Assembly: GCF_004345645.1 (NCBI RefSeq)
Contig: NZ_SLWS01000002.1
Span: 1,178,001-1,242,000, forward strand
DNA from: Actinocrispum wychmicini
Lineage (GTDB): Bacteria; Actinomycetota; Actinomycetes; Mycobacteriales; Pseudonocardiaceae
Length of the DNA stretch: 64,000 bases
Direction of reading: 5' to 3'
The notes beneath the pieces are model-generated. The model saw nothing but the letters and a program-made list of their open reading frames with translations, made no database searches and was not told where the DNA came from. The stretch's first letter is position 1; each line of letters starts with the position of its first letter. Positions 20,641-29,147 of this stretch are shown piece after piece. A program made the position numbers and the translations under genes.

Positions 20641-22613
20641 GCGTCTCCGAGGATGCCCTTGTCGAGCAGTCGGTCGAGGTCGTTCTGTTGCGTGCCGCCG
20701 AGCACGACGGGGTCATCCCCGTGGGTGGTGACGTTTCGGTGGTGTTGACCGCCTCCGAGCCCGTGGACTCGGCTACTGTGGCGGCGTTGCGGGACGCGGT
20801 AGTCCAACTGGACAGCCCGAGCGACCTTCCCGCTGACGTACTCCAGGCGGTCATCGACTCGCCGACACCCGTGCTGTTTCAAGGTTCCCCGTGGCTACGA
20901 GGTTACAAGGCCCTGGTTCTCACCGACGGCCACTGTACTGTGGCTGGTCACGTCTTGTGCTATCGGGGCAGCTTGGTGCTCGAACCAGACGAGCCCGTGG
21001 CACAACCGCGCGCGGATCAGCATCTGTCATTCGACTTGCGGCAGGAGCCGTGGATCCCGGTTGTCGACCTGGAGGGGCAAGCGAGCACCGTCAGCCTGGA
21101 ACGCCTCATCCTGGAGGCGCACCTGTTCCGGCGTATCGCTGCGGAAGCGCCTACCATGACCGCGGCCCTGTACCGTCTCGTCCTCGCCCTCGCACACCGG
21201 GTCTACGGTCCGGCCAGTGAACAGGCGTGGACAGACTTGTGGTCGGCGAAAGAATTTCCCCGCGATCGTCTGCGCACCTATATGGACGATTTCGCGGACC
21301 GTTTCGACTTGTTCCATCCGCGTCGCCCGTTCCTGCAGTGCGTTGAGCTCGGGTCGCTCCCACCGGCCAGTCCGGGAAAGCTGGTGCCCTACCGGGCGGT
21401 CGGCAACAACGTGACGCTGTTCGACCACACCACCTCCACGGACCAGATCGTGCTGTCCGCAGCGGAGGCGGCACGGTGGCTGGTGACCACCCAGGCGTTC
21501 GACCCCGGCGGGATGAAAACCCCGTATGAGAAGGACAAGTCGTCCGAACGCGCGCCGTGCAACCTGTTGGGCGTCGTGGTGGTCGAGGGAGCCAATCTCA
21601 AGGAGACGTTGCTGCTCAACATGGTGGTGTACGAGCCGGACTACGAGAAGCCACGGATGACCACCCCCGGCGACCGGCCCGAGTGGGAGGATCCGTCTGG
21701 TCCGTCGCCGCTTCCCAGCGCCCCGCGGACGGCACGGGGATGGACGGATCTGCTGACCTGGCCGTCCCGCAGAATTCTGCTGTCGGTCAACGACCAGAAG
21801 GCCGTGAGTGGGGTTGTCGTCACGCCCGGGACGCGACTGAACGCGTACCTTCCCGATGAGGAAAAGATGGTGGCGTTCCGGCGACCCCGTGACGGGAAAG
21901 GCACCATCAAACGGGACGCGCCGATGCTTCCCGTCAGGCTGCATCCCGTGCGGGGAATCTGGCGCCACAGCGTGGAACTGCTCATGACAGACCTCTGGAC
22001 AGAGGACAGGAACCGGCAGCGGCCGCCTGCTCTGGACCAGATCGCGGACCTGGCCAACCGTGGCCGCATCCCGCCGGGCACCGTCTACACCCTGCGCGTG
22101 TTCGGGCAACAGCTCGACTCCAAGGCGTCCGTGGTCGAGGCGTGGATGGAAGAAGAGGTCCCCGCACCGGTCGCTCTTCTGCGTGCTCGTGACGAGAGCG
22201 TCGGTGCGCTCATCGGAGGCGCGATCACCCTGGCCGACGAAGCCGGGTCGGCCTTGCGCGCGCTGCAGGCCAACTACCGTCGTGAGCTACGCGCCACCCC
22301 GGCCTCCGACATCGACCTTCCCTACTGGCCCCGCCTGTCCCGCCCATTCAACGCTTTCCTGGTGCGGCTGGGTGAGGCCCTGATCAACCTCACGTCCGAA
22401 GCGCCGACCGCCCACAAGTGGATTCGTGACGTAACAGCCATCGCCAAGTCGGTCGCCGACCGGTGGGTCGCGGGATCACCCGCTGAGGCCAGCAAACTAC
22501 TCGTCCTGGGCAAGCATCTCGGACAGTTCCACAAACGTATGGCCATCGCCGCACTGAAGTTCCAGTCGGACATCGCCATCTACACCACACGAGGGGAGGA
22601 CACCGGTGAGTGA
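20637..22613 (+). CDS. cas8e: Cas8e (Cse1/CasA) with the Cas3 C-terminal domain fused in front
   Basis: A 658-residue protein. Residues from about 129 on (SFDLRQEPWIPVVDLEG, later FLQCVELG, FDPGGMKTPYEKDKSS, PVRLHPVRGIWRH and YWPRLSRPFNAFL) are a full Cas8e of about 530 residues, the Cascade subunit that reads the PAM and recruits Cas3. Residues 1 to about 125 (EQSVEVVLLRA, ALRDAVVQLDS, SPWLRGYKALVLTDG, LCYRGSLVLEP) match the usual Cas3 C-terminal domain, the part that closes over the helicase and contacts Cascade. Natural Cas3-Cse1 fusions are known in some actinomycetes; this looks like such a fusion re-split upstream of the C-terminal domain. Reinitiation at ATGA would give two proteins; -1 frameshifting would give one. 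Confidence 0.93.
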   Translation: MSVSEDALVEQSVEVVLLRAAEHDGVIPVGGDVSVVLTASEPVDSATVAALRDAVVQLDSPSDLPADVLQAVIDSPTPVLFQGSPWLRGYKALVLTDGHCTVAGHVLCYRGSLVLEPDEPVAQPRADQHLSFDLRQEPWIPVVDLEGQASTVSLERLILEAHLFRRIAAEAPTMTAALYRLVLALAHRVYGPASEQAWTDLWSAKEFPRDRLRTYMDDFADRFDLFHPRRPFLQCVELGSLPPASPGKLVPYRAVGNNVTLFDHTTSTDQIVLSAAEAARWLVTTQAFDPGGMKTPYEKDKSSERAPCNLLGVVVVEGANLKETLLLNMVVYEPDYEKPRMTTPGDRPEWEDPSGPSPLPSAPRTARGWTDLLTWPSRRILLSVNDQKAVSGVVVTPGTRLNAYLPDEEKMVAFRRPRDGKGTIKRDAPMLPVRLHPVRGIWRHSVELLMTDLWTEDRNRQRPPALDQIADLANRGRIPPGTVYTLRVFGQQLDSKASVVEAWMEEEVPAPVALLRARDESVGALIGGAITLADEAGSALRALQANYRRELRATPASDIDLPYWPRLSRPFNAFLVRLGEALINLTSEAPTAHKWIRDVTAIAKSVADRWVAGSPAEASKLLVLGKHLGQFHKRMAIAALKFQSDIAIYTTRGEDTGE

Positions 22614-23205
22614 TCCGGTCGTGTCCCGGCGAGCGGAGTACATCAAGTACCTGCACGGCCTCGACGCAGGGCTTCGGTCGTTCCATCCGAAGCGCGTGTC
22701 CGAGGCGCGTCGGACGTTGGCGTGCTTGCGTAACAGTTTCGTCGAGGGCAGGCAGTTGCAGGGATACGAGATCGTGTTCCAACAGAACCCGCCCGATGAC
22801 GACGCCGAGCAAGAGACCTGGTTGTTGGTCGGTGGCCTGTTCGCTCTGCACCCGCTGGTGTGGCGGGCCACCAAGGGTCCTCGTTCGCTCGGTGCGTCGA
22901 TGGGCAAGCTGAGCAAGAAGCTGGTCAACAATTCCTCGGTCGGCCGGCGGTTCACCCAACTGCTGGCCAAGGATCGGCACACTCTCCCCTACCACCTGCG
23001 GCAGGCCATTCGGCTGCTGTCCGCCCACGACATCCCTGTCCACTATGGTCAGTTGCTGGACGACCTCGTGGTCGTCCTGGGCAGGGACTACCGCGGGGAC
23101 CGAGCCAGCAAGGTGCGACTGAAGTGGGCGCGCGAGTTCCACATGCCCGTGTCCGAGGACACCGGCGAGCCATCGACTACCGAACCCCCGGAGAACACCG
23201 CGTGA
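22606..23205 (+). CDS. cse2: Cse2/CasB (Cas11e) small subunit of Cascade
   Basis: A 199-residue helical protein, the usual Cse2 size. Family features are YIKYLHGL at the start, ARRTLACLRN, WLLVGGLFALHP and GRRFTQLLAKDRHTLPYHLRQA with the final YGQLLDDLVV. Two copies line the Cascade belly and stabilise the displaced strand. It starts with GTG inside the last codons of cas8e (8-bp overlap) and its stop overlaps the cas7e start. Confidence 0.95.
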   Translation: MSDPVVSRRAEYIKYLHGLDAGLRSFHPKRVSEARRTLACLRNSFVEGRQLQGYEIVFQQNPPDDDAEQETWLLVGGLFALHPLVWRATKGPRSLGASMGKLSKKLVNNSSVGRRFTQLLAKDRHTLPYHLRQAIRLLSAHDIPVHYGQLLDDLVVVLGRDYRGDRASKVRLKWAREFHMPVSEDTGEPSTTEPPENTA

Positions 23206-24323
23206 TCATCGAGTTGCATCTGCTCCAGTCGTTCCCGGTGAGCAACCTCAACCGCGACGACACCGGCCAACCCAAAACCGCCACGTTCGGCGGCCACCTG
23301 CGCGGCCGGATCTCCAGCCAGAGCCTCAAACGCTCGGCACGGATGCTGTTCCAGCAGTATGGATTGGACACGTCCGAGGTGGGTGTTCGCACCAAACGCC
23401 TCCTCGACAACGTGGTCGACTCGTTGGTCCGCGAAGGGCGTGACCGCGACCAAGCCCGGGTCGTGGCGACCGCGGCGCTGCAGCAGCTCGGGTTCGGCCT
23501 GGACGCCGCCAAGGGCTTGACCCAATACCTGCTGTATGTCAGTGGCGAAGCCGTCGGCCACTTGACCGGCTATTGCCAGCGTGACTGGGACACCTTGACA
23601 GCGTTCGCCGCCGCCAAGACCAATGCCCAACAAGCCAAGGTCAAAGTGGACAAGACGCGGCAGGCCGACGCCCGGCGCATCCTCGACGCCAGCCGAGCCG
23701 CCGACATCGCCCTGTTCGGGCGGATGATCGCCGACAACAAAGACCTCAACGTCGACGCCGCGTCCCAAGTGGCCCACGCCGTCTCCACCCACGTCGTCGT
23801 CACCGAGTTCGACTTCTACACGGCCGTCGACGACCTCAAACCCCACGACGAGTCCGGCGCCGACATGATCGGCACCATCGACTTCAACACCGCCTGCTAC
23901 TACCGGTACGCCAACGTCGACACCACCCAACTGGCCCACAACCTGCCCGGCGACACCGACCTCGTCCAGCGCACCACGAAAGCGTGGCTGCACGCGTTCA
24001 TCAACGCGGTCCCCGGCGGGAAACAGAACTCGATGGCCGCGCGGACCATGCCCGACACCCTGCTCGGCGTGGTCCGCGAACGCGGAGCGTGGAACCTCGC
24101 CAACGCGTTCCTCAAACCCGTCATCGACAACGACCTCATGGCCGGCTCCACCCGGCGGCTCATGGACCACTTCACCAAACTGACCGGCTTCTACGGCACC
24201 TCCCAGATCCATACCGCCACAGCCGCATCCGTCTCCGGGGACCTGCCCGAGCATGATGGTGTCCGGATCGTCCGGAGTGTCGACGAGTTCGCCTCCGCCG
24301 TGCTGTCCAGCGCCGAGGCGTGA
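23202..24323 (+). CDS. cas7e: Cas7e (Cse4/CasC) crRNA-backbone protein
   Basis: A 373-residue RAMP protein that forms the six-subunit crRNA filament. It starts IIELHLLQSFPVSNLNRDD and holds GRISSQSLKRSARM, the typical guide-binding start, then GTIDFNTACYYRYANVD and GGKQNSMAARTMPDTLLGVV. The GTG at 23202 overlaps the cse2 stop (GTGA). Intact and of family length. Confidence 0.96.
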   Translation: MIIELHLLQSFPVSNLNRDDTGQPKTATFGGHLRGRISSQSLKRSARMLFQQYGLDTSEVGVRTKRLLDNVVDSLVREGRDRDQARVVATAALQQLGFGLDAAKGLTQYLLYVSGEAVGHLTGYCQRDWDTLTAFAAAKTNAQQAKVKVDKTRQADARRILDASRAADIALFGRMIADNKDLNVDAASQVAHAVSTHVVVTEFDFYTAVDDLKPHDESGADMIGTIDFNTACYYRYANVDTTQLAHNLPGDTDLVQRTTKAWLHAFINAVPGGKQNSMAARTMPDTLLGVVRERGAWNLANAFLKPVIDNDLMAGSTRRLMDHFTKLTGFYGTSQIHTATAASVSGDLPEHDGVRIVRSVDEFASAVLSSAEA

Positions 24324-24330
24324 CCAGTCC

Positions 24331-25062
24331 ATGACCGACGAACAGCCGATGTCGCTAGCCTTGTGCTTCGACGCGCCAATGCAGTCCTGGGGAACCAGAT
24401 CACGCGGCGTCATCCGCGACACCAGCCTCGAGCCCACGAAATCCGGTGTCGTCGGTCTGCTCGCCGCAGCACTCGGAATCGACCGCGACAACAACAACGC
24501 CATCGCCGAGCTCGCACAACTCCGCCTGGCCATTCGCGTCGACCGCGAAGGCATCCTGGAACGCGACTACCACACCACCCAGAACGTCCCTACCACCCAA
24601 GGAACCGGACACCGCACCGTCGTCAGCGAACGCTACTACCTGGCCGACGCCCTCTTCCTCGTCGTCCTCGAAGGCCGGCAGCAACTGCTGACCAGCGTCG
24701 CCGGCGCGGTACGGCAGCCACACTGGCGACTGTCCTTCGGCCGCAAAGCCTTCGTCCCCGCCCGGCCACTCCTGCCACCAGACGCCGCCCCGATCCGCGC
24801 CTCGGCGGAGACCGTCCTCACCGAACACGGCTGGCTCGAACCATCACCCTACCTACGGGCAACAGCCCACCGCGACACCCAACGCCCCGGCCTGCGGACA
24901 GTCGTGGAATGCCCACCCAACACCGTGGGCGCCGAAGCACGCTACGACCACCCCATCACCTTCACCCCCGGCCAGCGACGCTTCGCACCACGCACCGTCC
25001 TCGTCAGCGACGTACCCCTCACCGACACCATGATCACCACGGGAGAGAGCCTGTGTATCTGA
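24331..25062 (+). CDS. cas5e: Cas5e (CasD) crRNA 5'-handle-binding protein
   Basis: A 243-residue RAMP subunit capping the 5' handle of the crRNA. Recognisable stretches are MSLALCFDAPMQSWGTRSRG, LEPTKSGVVGLLAAALGIDR, ERYYLADALFLVVLEG and the FGRKAFVPARPLLP segment. I chose ATG 24331, 8 bp after the cas7e stop; ATG 24349 is an alternative. The C-terminus overlaps the cas6e start by 10 bp. Confidence 0.95.
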   Translation: MTDEQPMSLALCFDAPMQSWGTRSRGVIRDTSLEPTKSGVVGLLAAALGIDRDNNNAIAELAQLRLAIRVDREGILERDYHTTQNVPTTQGTGHRTVVSERYYLADALFLVVLEGRQQLLTSVAGAVRQPHWRLSFGRKAFVPARPLLPPDAAPIRASAETVLTEHGWLEPSPYLRATAHRDTQRPGLRTVVECPPNTVGAEARYDHPITFTPGQRRFAPRTVLVSDVPLTDTMITTGESLCI

Positions 25063-25847
25063 CCAAGCTCACCATCAACCCCCACTCCCGCGCATTTCGC
25101 CGCGACACCGCCAACATCCACGACATGCACCGCACCATCATGTCCGCCTACCCCGACAGCCCCGACCGCGCCACCTACCGGCACACCAACGGCGTCCTCT
25201 GGCGCATCGACCCCACCCACGACGCATTCCTGCAATACATCCAAAGCCACACCCAACCCACCTGGGACCAACTCCCCGAAGGCCACCTGCTCAAACCCGC
25301 CGAAGTCCGCCCACTGCAACCCGTCCTGGACTCCATCACCGCCGGCCGCCGCTACGCCTTCCGGCTACTGGCCAACCCCACCCGCTGCATCCGCACCGAC
25401 GACAACCCCGAACACCGCAAACGCGTCCCTCACCGCCTGCCCGCCAAACAAATCGAATGGCTCATCAACAAAGGAGAACAACACGGCTTCGTCATCCCCA
25501 CCAGCCGCACCGGCGGACCGGACGTCGCCCCCGCCCCCGCCCCCACCCTCCGCGGCAAGAAACAAAACCACAACATCACCATCGAACCCGTCCGCTTCGA
25601 CGGCCACCTCGTCGTCACCAACCCCCGCACCTTCACCCACGCCATCCTCAACGGCATCGGCCGCGCCAAATCCTACGGCTGCGGCCTCCTCACCCTCGCA
25701 CCCACACAAACCCACATAACCCACCCACACCCGACCGCCCCACCATCCCAAACCGAATGTGAAACACTGTTACATTCAGCGAACCTGCATGTCAAGAAGT
25801 GTCGTCCCCGCGCGAGCGGGGATGGTCCCGGGGAGGACCAGCAATGA
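25053..25847 (+). CDS. cas6e: Cas6e (CasE) crRNA endonuclease, frame runs into CRISPR array 2
   Basis: A crRNA-processing RAMP nuclease. The catalytic region NPHSRAFRRD...NIHDMHRTIM contains the histidine (about residue 26) used by Cas6e, and the glycine-rich GIGRAKSYGCGLLTLAP is the normal C-terminal end. Here no stop follows. The frame goes on for about 45 codons through the sequence preceding array 2, enters the first CRISPR repeat (read as KCRPRASGDGP) and stops inside spacer 1 at 25847. The added tail is Thr/Pro/His-rich. The GTG at 25053 lies inside cas5e. The core is intact, so activity is likely; the tail is probably unstructured. Confidence 0.93.
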   Translation: MYLTKLTINPHSRAFRRDTANIHDMHRTIMSAYPDSPDRATYRHTNGVLWRIDPTHDAFLQYIQSHTQPTWDQLPEGHLLKPAEVRPLQPVLDSITAGRRYAFRLLANPTRCIRTDDNPEHRKRVPHRLPAKQIEWLINKGEQHGFVIPTSRTGGPDVAPAPAPTLRGKKQNHNITIEPVRFDGHLVVTNPRTFTHAILNGIGRAKSYGCGLLTLAPTQTHITHPHPTAPPSQTECETLLHSANLHVKKCRPRASGDGPGEDQQ

Positions 25848-26011
25848 CCAGCAGCGTCCCGGTCGTCCCCGCGCGAGCGGGGATGGTCCCACCAGCAACG
25901 CCAGCGCGACCCGCGCGAGCTGGTCGTCCCCGCGCGAGCGGGGATGGTCCCTGTTGTCTCGCCGCGTTGTCGATGCTGTGGCAGTCGTCGCCGCAGGAGT
26001 GGGGAGGAAGA
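25801..26011 (+). CRISPR. CRISPR array 2, three repeats plus one decayed repeat
   Basis: Repeats GTCGTCCCC-GCGCGAGC-GGGGATGGTCC start at 25801, 25862 and 25923, exactly 61 bp apart. A fourth, at 25984 in the same register, has decayed (GTCGTCGCCGCAGGAGTGGG). There are two full spacers, and a third lies before the decayed repeat. The loop (GCGAGC) and second base differ from array 1 (GTACGC, GTT), so the arrays have separate histories. It follows cas6e directly, in the place cas1 and cas2 normally occupy. Confidence 0.95.
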
Positions 26012-26286
26012 GATGAATGCTCGCTGTGGAGTTGTCAATGACCGAGCGAGTAGCAGCGGTCGACGGATGACTCGACGGCGCGTTGTGGTGGCTGTCCGGC
26101 AGCCAGGTTTCCCTGCTGTCCATGTGCCTTGGGTTGGCCGAAGCCATGTTGCCGTACTCAGCGCGGTGTCAGTCCGGAATCTCCTCACGTCAGCAACGGT
26201 CTGGCTGTCGTTGCTGCCGGTGGCCACTGTCGTTATGGCTATGTGATTGGGCTATGTGTCAATCCCCTGGAATCGTGGACACGGTC

Positions 26287-27221
26287 TTATGCCACTTCGG
26301 TCCTGACCTGCGCCGCTGATGCTGCTCGTGCGTATGCCATCTGATGCTCGAACGGGATCGGGGCCAGTCCATCGTTGGCGCTGTGCCGGCGGGTGGTGTT
26401 ATAGAAATCCGCGATCCAGGTCGCGACCTTGATCCGCGCCTCAGCTCGTGTAGAGAAGTGCTGCCGGTGCACGAACTCGACCTTCAGTGTCGAGTTGAAC
26501 GCCTCGGCCGCGGCGTTGTCCAATGCGGACCCAACTCGGCCCATCGACTGCACCACACCCAGCGCCCGACACACCGCAGCAGTCGCCGCAGCGGTGTATT
26601 CCGACCCGCGATCCGAGTGAAAAATGACCCCGTCCACGTCACCACCCCGTGTCGCGGCGGCCATCCGCAACGAGGCCACCACCAACGCAGCATCGTGGTG
26701 CGCGGACATCGCGTACCCCAGCATCCGACGCGAGAACAGATCCTCGGTCGTCGCGAGGTAGAGCGATCCCTCACCGGTGTCGATCTGCGTGACATCCCCG
26801 CACCACAACACATCCGGTGCCACGGCGGTGAAACTCCGCCGGACCAGATCCCGGGCCACCGGTCGTTACCCTGCCGGGTCAGCGACCGCCTACGCTTCGG
26901 CGGTCGACCGGCCAGACCGAGCTCGGCCATCCGCGCCGCAACGGTGTTTTCTGAGATCCTCCAGCCGGCCTCGCGCAGGTCACGAGTGATCCGCGGGCTG
27001 CCGTAGGTGCCGCCCGAGGCGGTGAACAGCCTTCTGATCTGCACATCCAGCCGCTCCCGCCGTAGGTCACGGGCGGTGGGTATGCGGTTGATCCACTTGT
27101 AGAACCAGGATTGCGAGACCTCCAGGGCCCGGCAGGCGATCGCGTGCGGGATGCCGTACTGAGTCCTCTGGGACGCGATGAACTCCGCCACGATCACTGG
27201 TTCATCGCGTCCTTCACCCAC
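26287..27221 (-). pseudogene. IS3 orfB transposase, frameshifted
   Basis: The N-terminal half (27221 to about 26870) has the HTH_21 region SQSWFYKWINR, TYGSPRITRDLREAG and RRRSLTRQGN. A single -1 shift near 26860 is needed to enter the catalytic core, VAPDVLWCGDVTQIDTGEG, IFHSDRGSEYT and a final Glu-containing AAEAFNSTLKVE. All three DDE residues are present, so one base restores the gene. It may be recently inactivated or a sequence error; the IS3 programmed shift lies upstream, between orfA and orfB. Confidence 0.85.
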
Positions 27222-27520
27222 AGGACCACGGAGCGCTTGAGGACATCACGCTCCATCTCCAACTCGGCTTTCTCTTTGGCCCACCGCGCTTGTTCGGCCC
27301 GCAACCGGGCCAACTCCTCGCGCTCGGACTCGCTCACCGACCCATCCCCGGCCTGCCCGGCCTCGGCCTGACGTCGGTCGGCCCGTACCCAGTTGTGCAG
27401 CGTGTACGCGCTGATCCCCAACTCCCGCGCGACCTGCGCGACCGACTTGCCGGTCTCGGCCACGATGCGCACCGCACCCGCCCGAAACTCCGGGTCAAAC
27501 CGGCGTCTTGTCTCTCCCAC
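27194..27520 (-). CDS. IS3 orfA, HTH protein
   Basis: A 108-residue helix-turn-helix protein with RRFDPEFRAGAVRIVAETGK, VAQVARELGISAYTLHNWVR and a leucine-zipper-like C-terminus (ELARLRAEQARWAKEKAEL). It binds the element ends and joins orfB by frameshifting within the 28-bp overlap. Intact. Confidence 0.93.
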   Translation of the reverse strand: MGETRRRFDPEFRAGAVRIVAETGKSVAQVARELGISAYTLHNWVRADRRQAEAGQAGDGSVSESEREELARLRAEQARWAKEKAELEMERDVLKRSVVLWVKDAMNQ

Positions 27521-29022
27521 GACCTGATCATCTCTCTTGGTTCAGGTCTCCACGCTACGAGGGGAAGCACATAGCCAACGTTGCTGCCGGTGAACCATGC
27601 CTCGATGAGCGCGTCTCCGGTTCCCGTCCGCGGTGGCGAATAGGGACTGAGTGGATCATGCGAGTTGTCCTGTGACACGACGTACTGGTTCCCCATGAAG
27701 ATGGCCACGTGGCTGGTGCGTTCCCTGTGGTTTGTCCAGAAGATGAGGTCGCCGGGTCGGAGGGCCTGTCTGCTTATGGCGTGCAGGTAGGTGCTGTCGA
27801 TCTCCTGGTTGGTGCCGCCTCCGCCCGGCGCGATGTCAATGTCGCCGGCGATGCTGTACATCCACCGCACGAAGCCGGAGCAGTCGAACCCGACGGTGCT
27901 GGTGGCGGGGCAGGGGTGAATGTCACCGGTATACCCCTCACAGGTTCCGTGGGACGGACCCGGTGCCGAGCGGTGGCCACCTCCCCACACGTAGGGAATG
28001 CCGCCCAACGTACCGAATCGGCTGCCCAGAACACGCTTCTGGTCGGCTGCCTGACCGGCTGAGGTTGGGGCATCGTAGAGCCAGTGCGCGTACTGGGCCA
28101 CGCGCGGCCCGACCTCGTCTCCCCTCGCGCATGAGGTCATTCCCTCGATGAGGACGCAGCCGACCTGGACGATGGTCCCGCCGTAGAGGGCGTACTTGGT
28201 GTTGGGCCCGACGATGCCGTCGGCAGGTGGCGCGTTGTCGGCCTGGAAAGCCTTCACCGCGGCCAGCGTCGCCGGTCCGAAGATCCCGTCGAGGCTCAGG
28301 CCGGCGCCGTGCTGGTTGAGCAGGCTTTGCAGCTCGGTGACGCAGCCGTCGCGTTCACCCTGCTCGATGAGCGTCGGGCAGGCCGGTGACGTCAGGTTGA
28401 TCGGGCTGGGCGCGCCGGGTCCGCCGACACCGGAGTAGAGGGCGTTTTGGGTGTCCGGGCCGACCACACCGTCGACCGCCAGGTGCGCGTGTGACTGGAA
28501 AGATTCGACGGCGGCTAGTGTCGCCGGTCCGAAATCGCCGTCGACAGCCAGGCTTTGTCCCTGGCCGTTGAGCAGGCTCTGCAAGGTGACCACGCATCCG
28601 TCGATCTCGCCCTGTTTGATGAGGTTCGGGCAGGACGGAGACCGCAGGTCGACCGGTGGCGCCGAGTGTCCGGTACCGTCGTAGAGCGCGTTCTTGGTAA
28701 TTGACCCTACAATGCCGTCAGCGGTCACGCTCGCGCCGGATTGGAACGATTGTACTGCGGCGAATGTCGCGGGTCCGAAAATGCCGTCAAGCACGACGTG
28801 GGCGCCATGTTGGTTGAGCAGGCGCTGTAGTTCGACGACGCAGCCGTCTGTTTCACCCTGCGTGATGAGCGTCGGGCATTGCGCGCTGTTGAGGTTCACC
28901 GCCGCCGGTGCGGCAGACGCGGTCGGTGCAATACCAGCAAGGAACGCCAGGAACAGCAGCGGGACGATGGCCAAGGAAATCCGGAGTACCAATAAGTGAC
29001 CAGACTTTTGATTTCGTCGCAT
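27334..29022 (-). CDS. Secreted NlpC/P60 hydrolase with three peptidoglycan-binding domains, C-terminus altered by IS3
   Basis: Starts at ATG 29022 with a GAGGAG site. A Sec signal peptide (LAIVPLLFLAFLAGIAPTASA) is followed by three PG_binding_1 repeats, each with CPTLI/CPNLI-QGE-DGCV, LDGIFGPAT-like and AVQSFQ-like blocks. The NlpC/P60 domain has FDCSGFVRWMY (catalytic Cys) and TSHVAIFMGNQY (His). It would cut cell-wall peptides outside the cell. The original protein seems to end near GSNVGYVLPLVA at about 27556; the last 73 or so residues are antisense IS3 sequence. Since the insertion falls after the catalytic domain, activity may survive. Confidence 0.9.
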   Translation of the reverse strand: MRRNQKSGHLLVLRISLAIVPLLFLAFLAGIAPTASAAPAAVNLNSAQCPTLITQGETDGCVVELQRLLNQHGAHVVLDGIFGPATFAAVQSFQSGASVTADGIVGSITKNALYDGTGHSAPPVDLRSPSCPNLIKQGEIDGCVVTLQSLLNGQGQSLAVDGDFGPATLAAVESFQSHAHLAVDGVVGPDTQNALYSGVGGPGAPSPINLTSPACPTLIEQGERDGCVTELQSLLNQHGAGLSLDGIFGPATLAAVKAFQADNAPPADGIVGPNTKYALYGGTIVQVGCVLIEGMTSCARGDEVGPRVAQYAHWLYDAPTSAGQAADQKRVLGSRFGTLGGIPYVWGGGHRSAPGPSHGTCEGYTGDIHPCPATSTVGFDCSGFVRWMYSIAGDIDIAPGGGGTNQEIDSTYLHAISRQALRPGDLIFWTNHRERTSHVAIFMGNQYVVSQDNSHDPLSPYSPPRTGTGDALIEAWFTGSNVGYVLPLVAWRPEPREMIRSWERQDAGLTRSFGRVRCASWPRPASRSRRSRGSWGSARTRCTTGYGPTDVRPRPGRPGMGR

Positions 29023-29147
29023 AGATGCTCCTCGGACCCAAGTATGACGCCATCGGACCTTACGGGTTGGGCCTGTTTCAGTCGTCCCATAGGAGGTTGA
29101 GGCACGTAGTACGGTTTTTGTATTCTGAGATCCACCAGACGTGGTAG

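Larger units (their letters stand above)
26287..27556 (-). mobile_element. IS3-family insertion sequence
   Basis: OrfA and overlapping orfB read leftward. The right end is probably at about 27556, where the minus strand reads TGGAGACCTGAACC just before orfA; the left end lies between 26250 and 26287. I could not match the inverted repeats with confidence. It separates array 2 from an NlpC/P60 gene and has altered the 3' end of that gene. Confidence 0.8.

Noticed and set aside
23088-24554. A 488-codon minus-strand frame rich in Gly, Val and Asp
   Set aside because: Antisense of cas7e/cas5e; typical composition of a high-GC shadow frame.
25848-26286. Hidden cas1 or cas2 remnants between array 2 and IS3
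   Set aside because: I looked in all frames and saw no Cas1 or Cas2 motifs.
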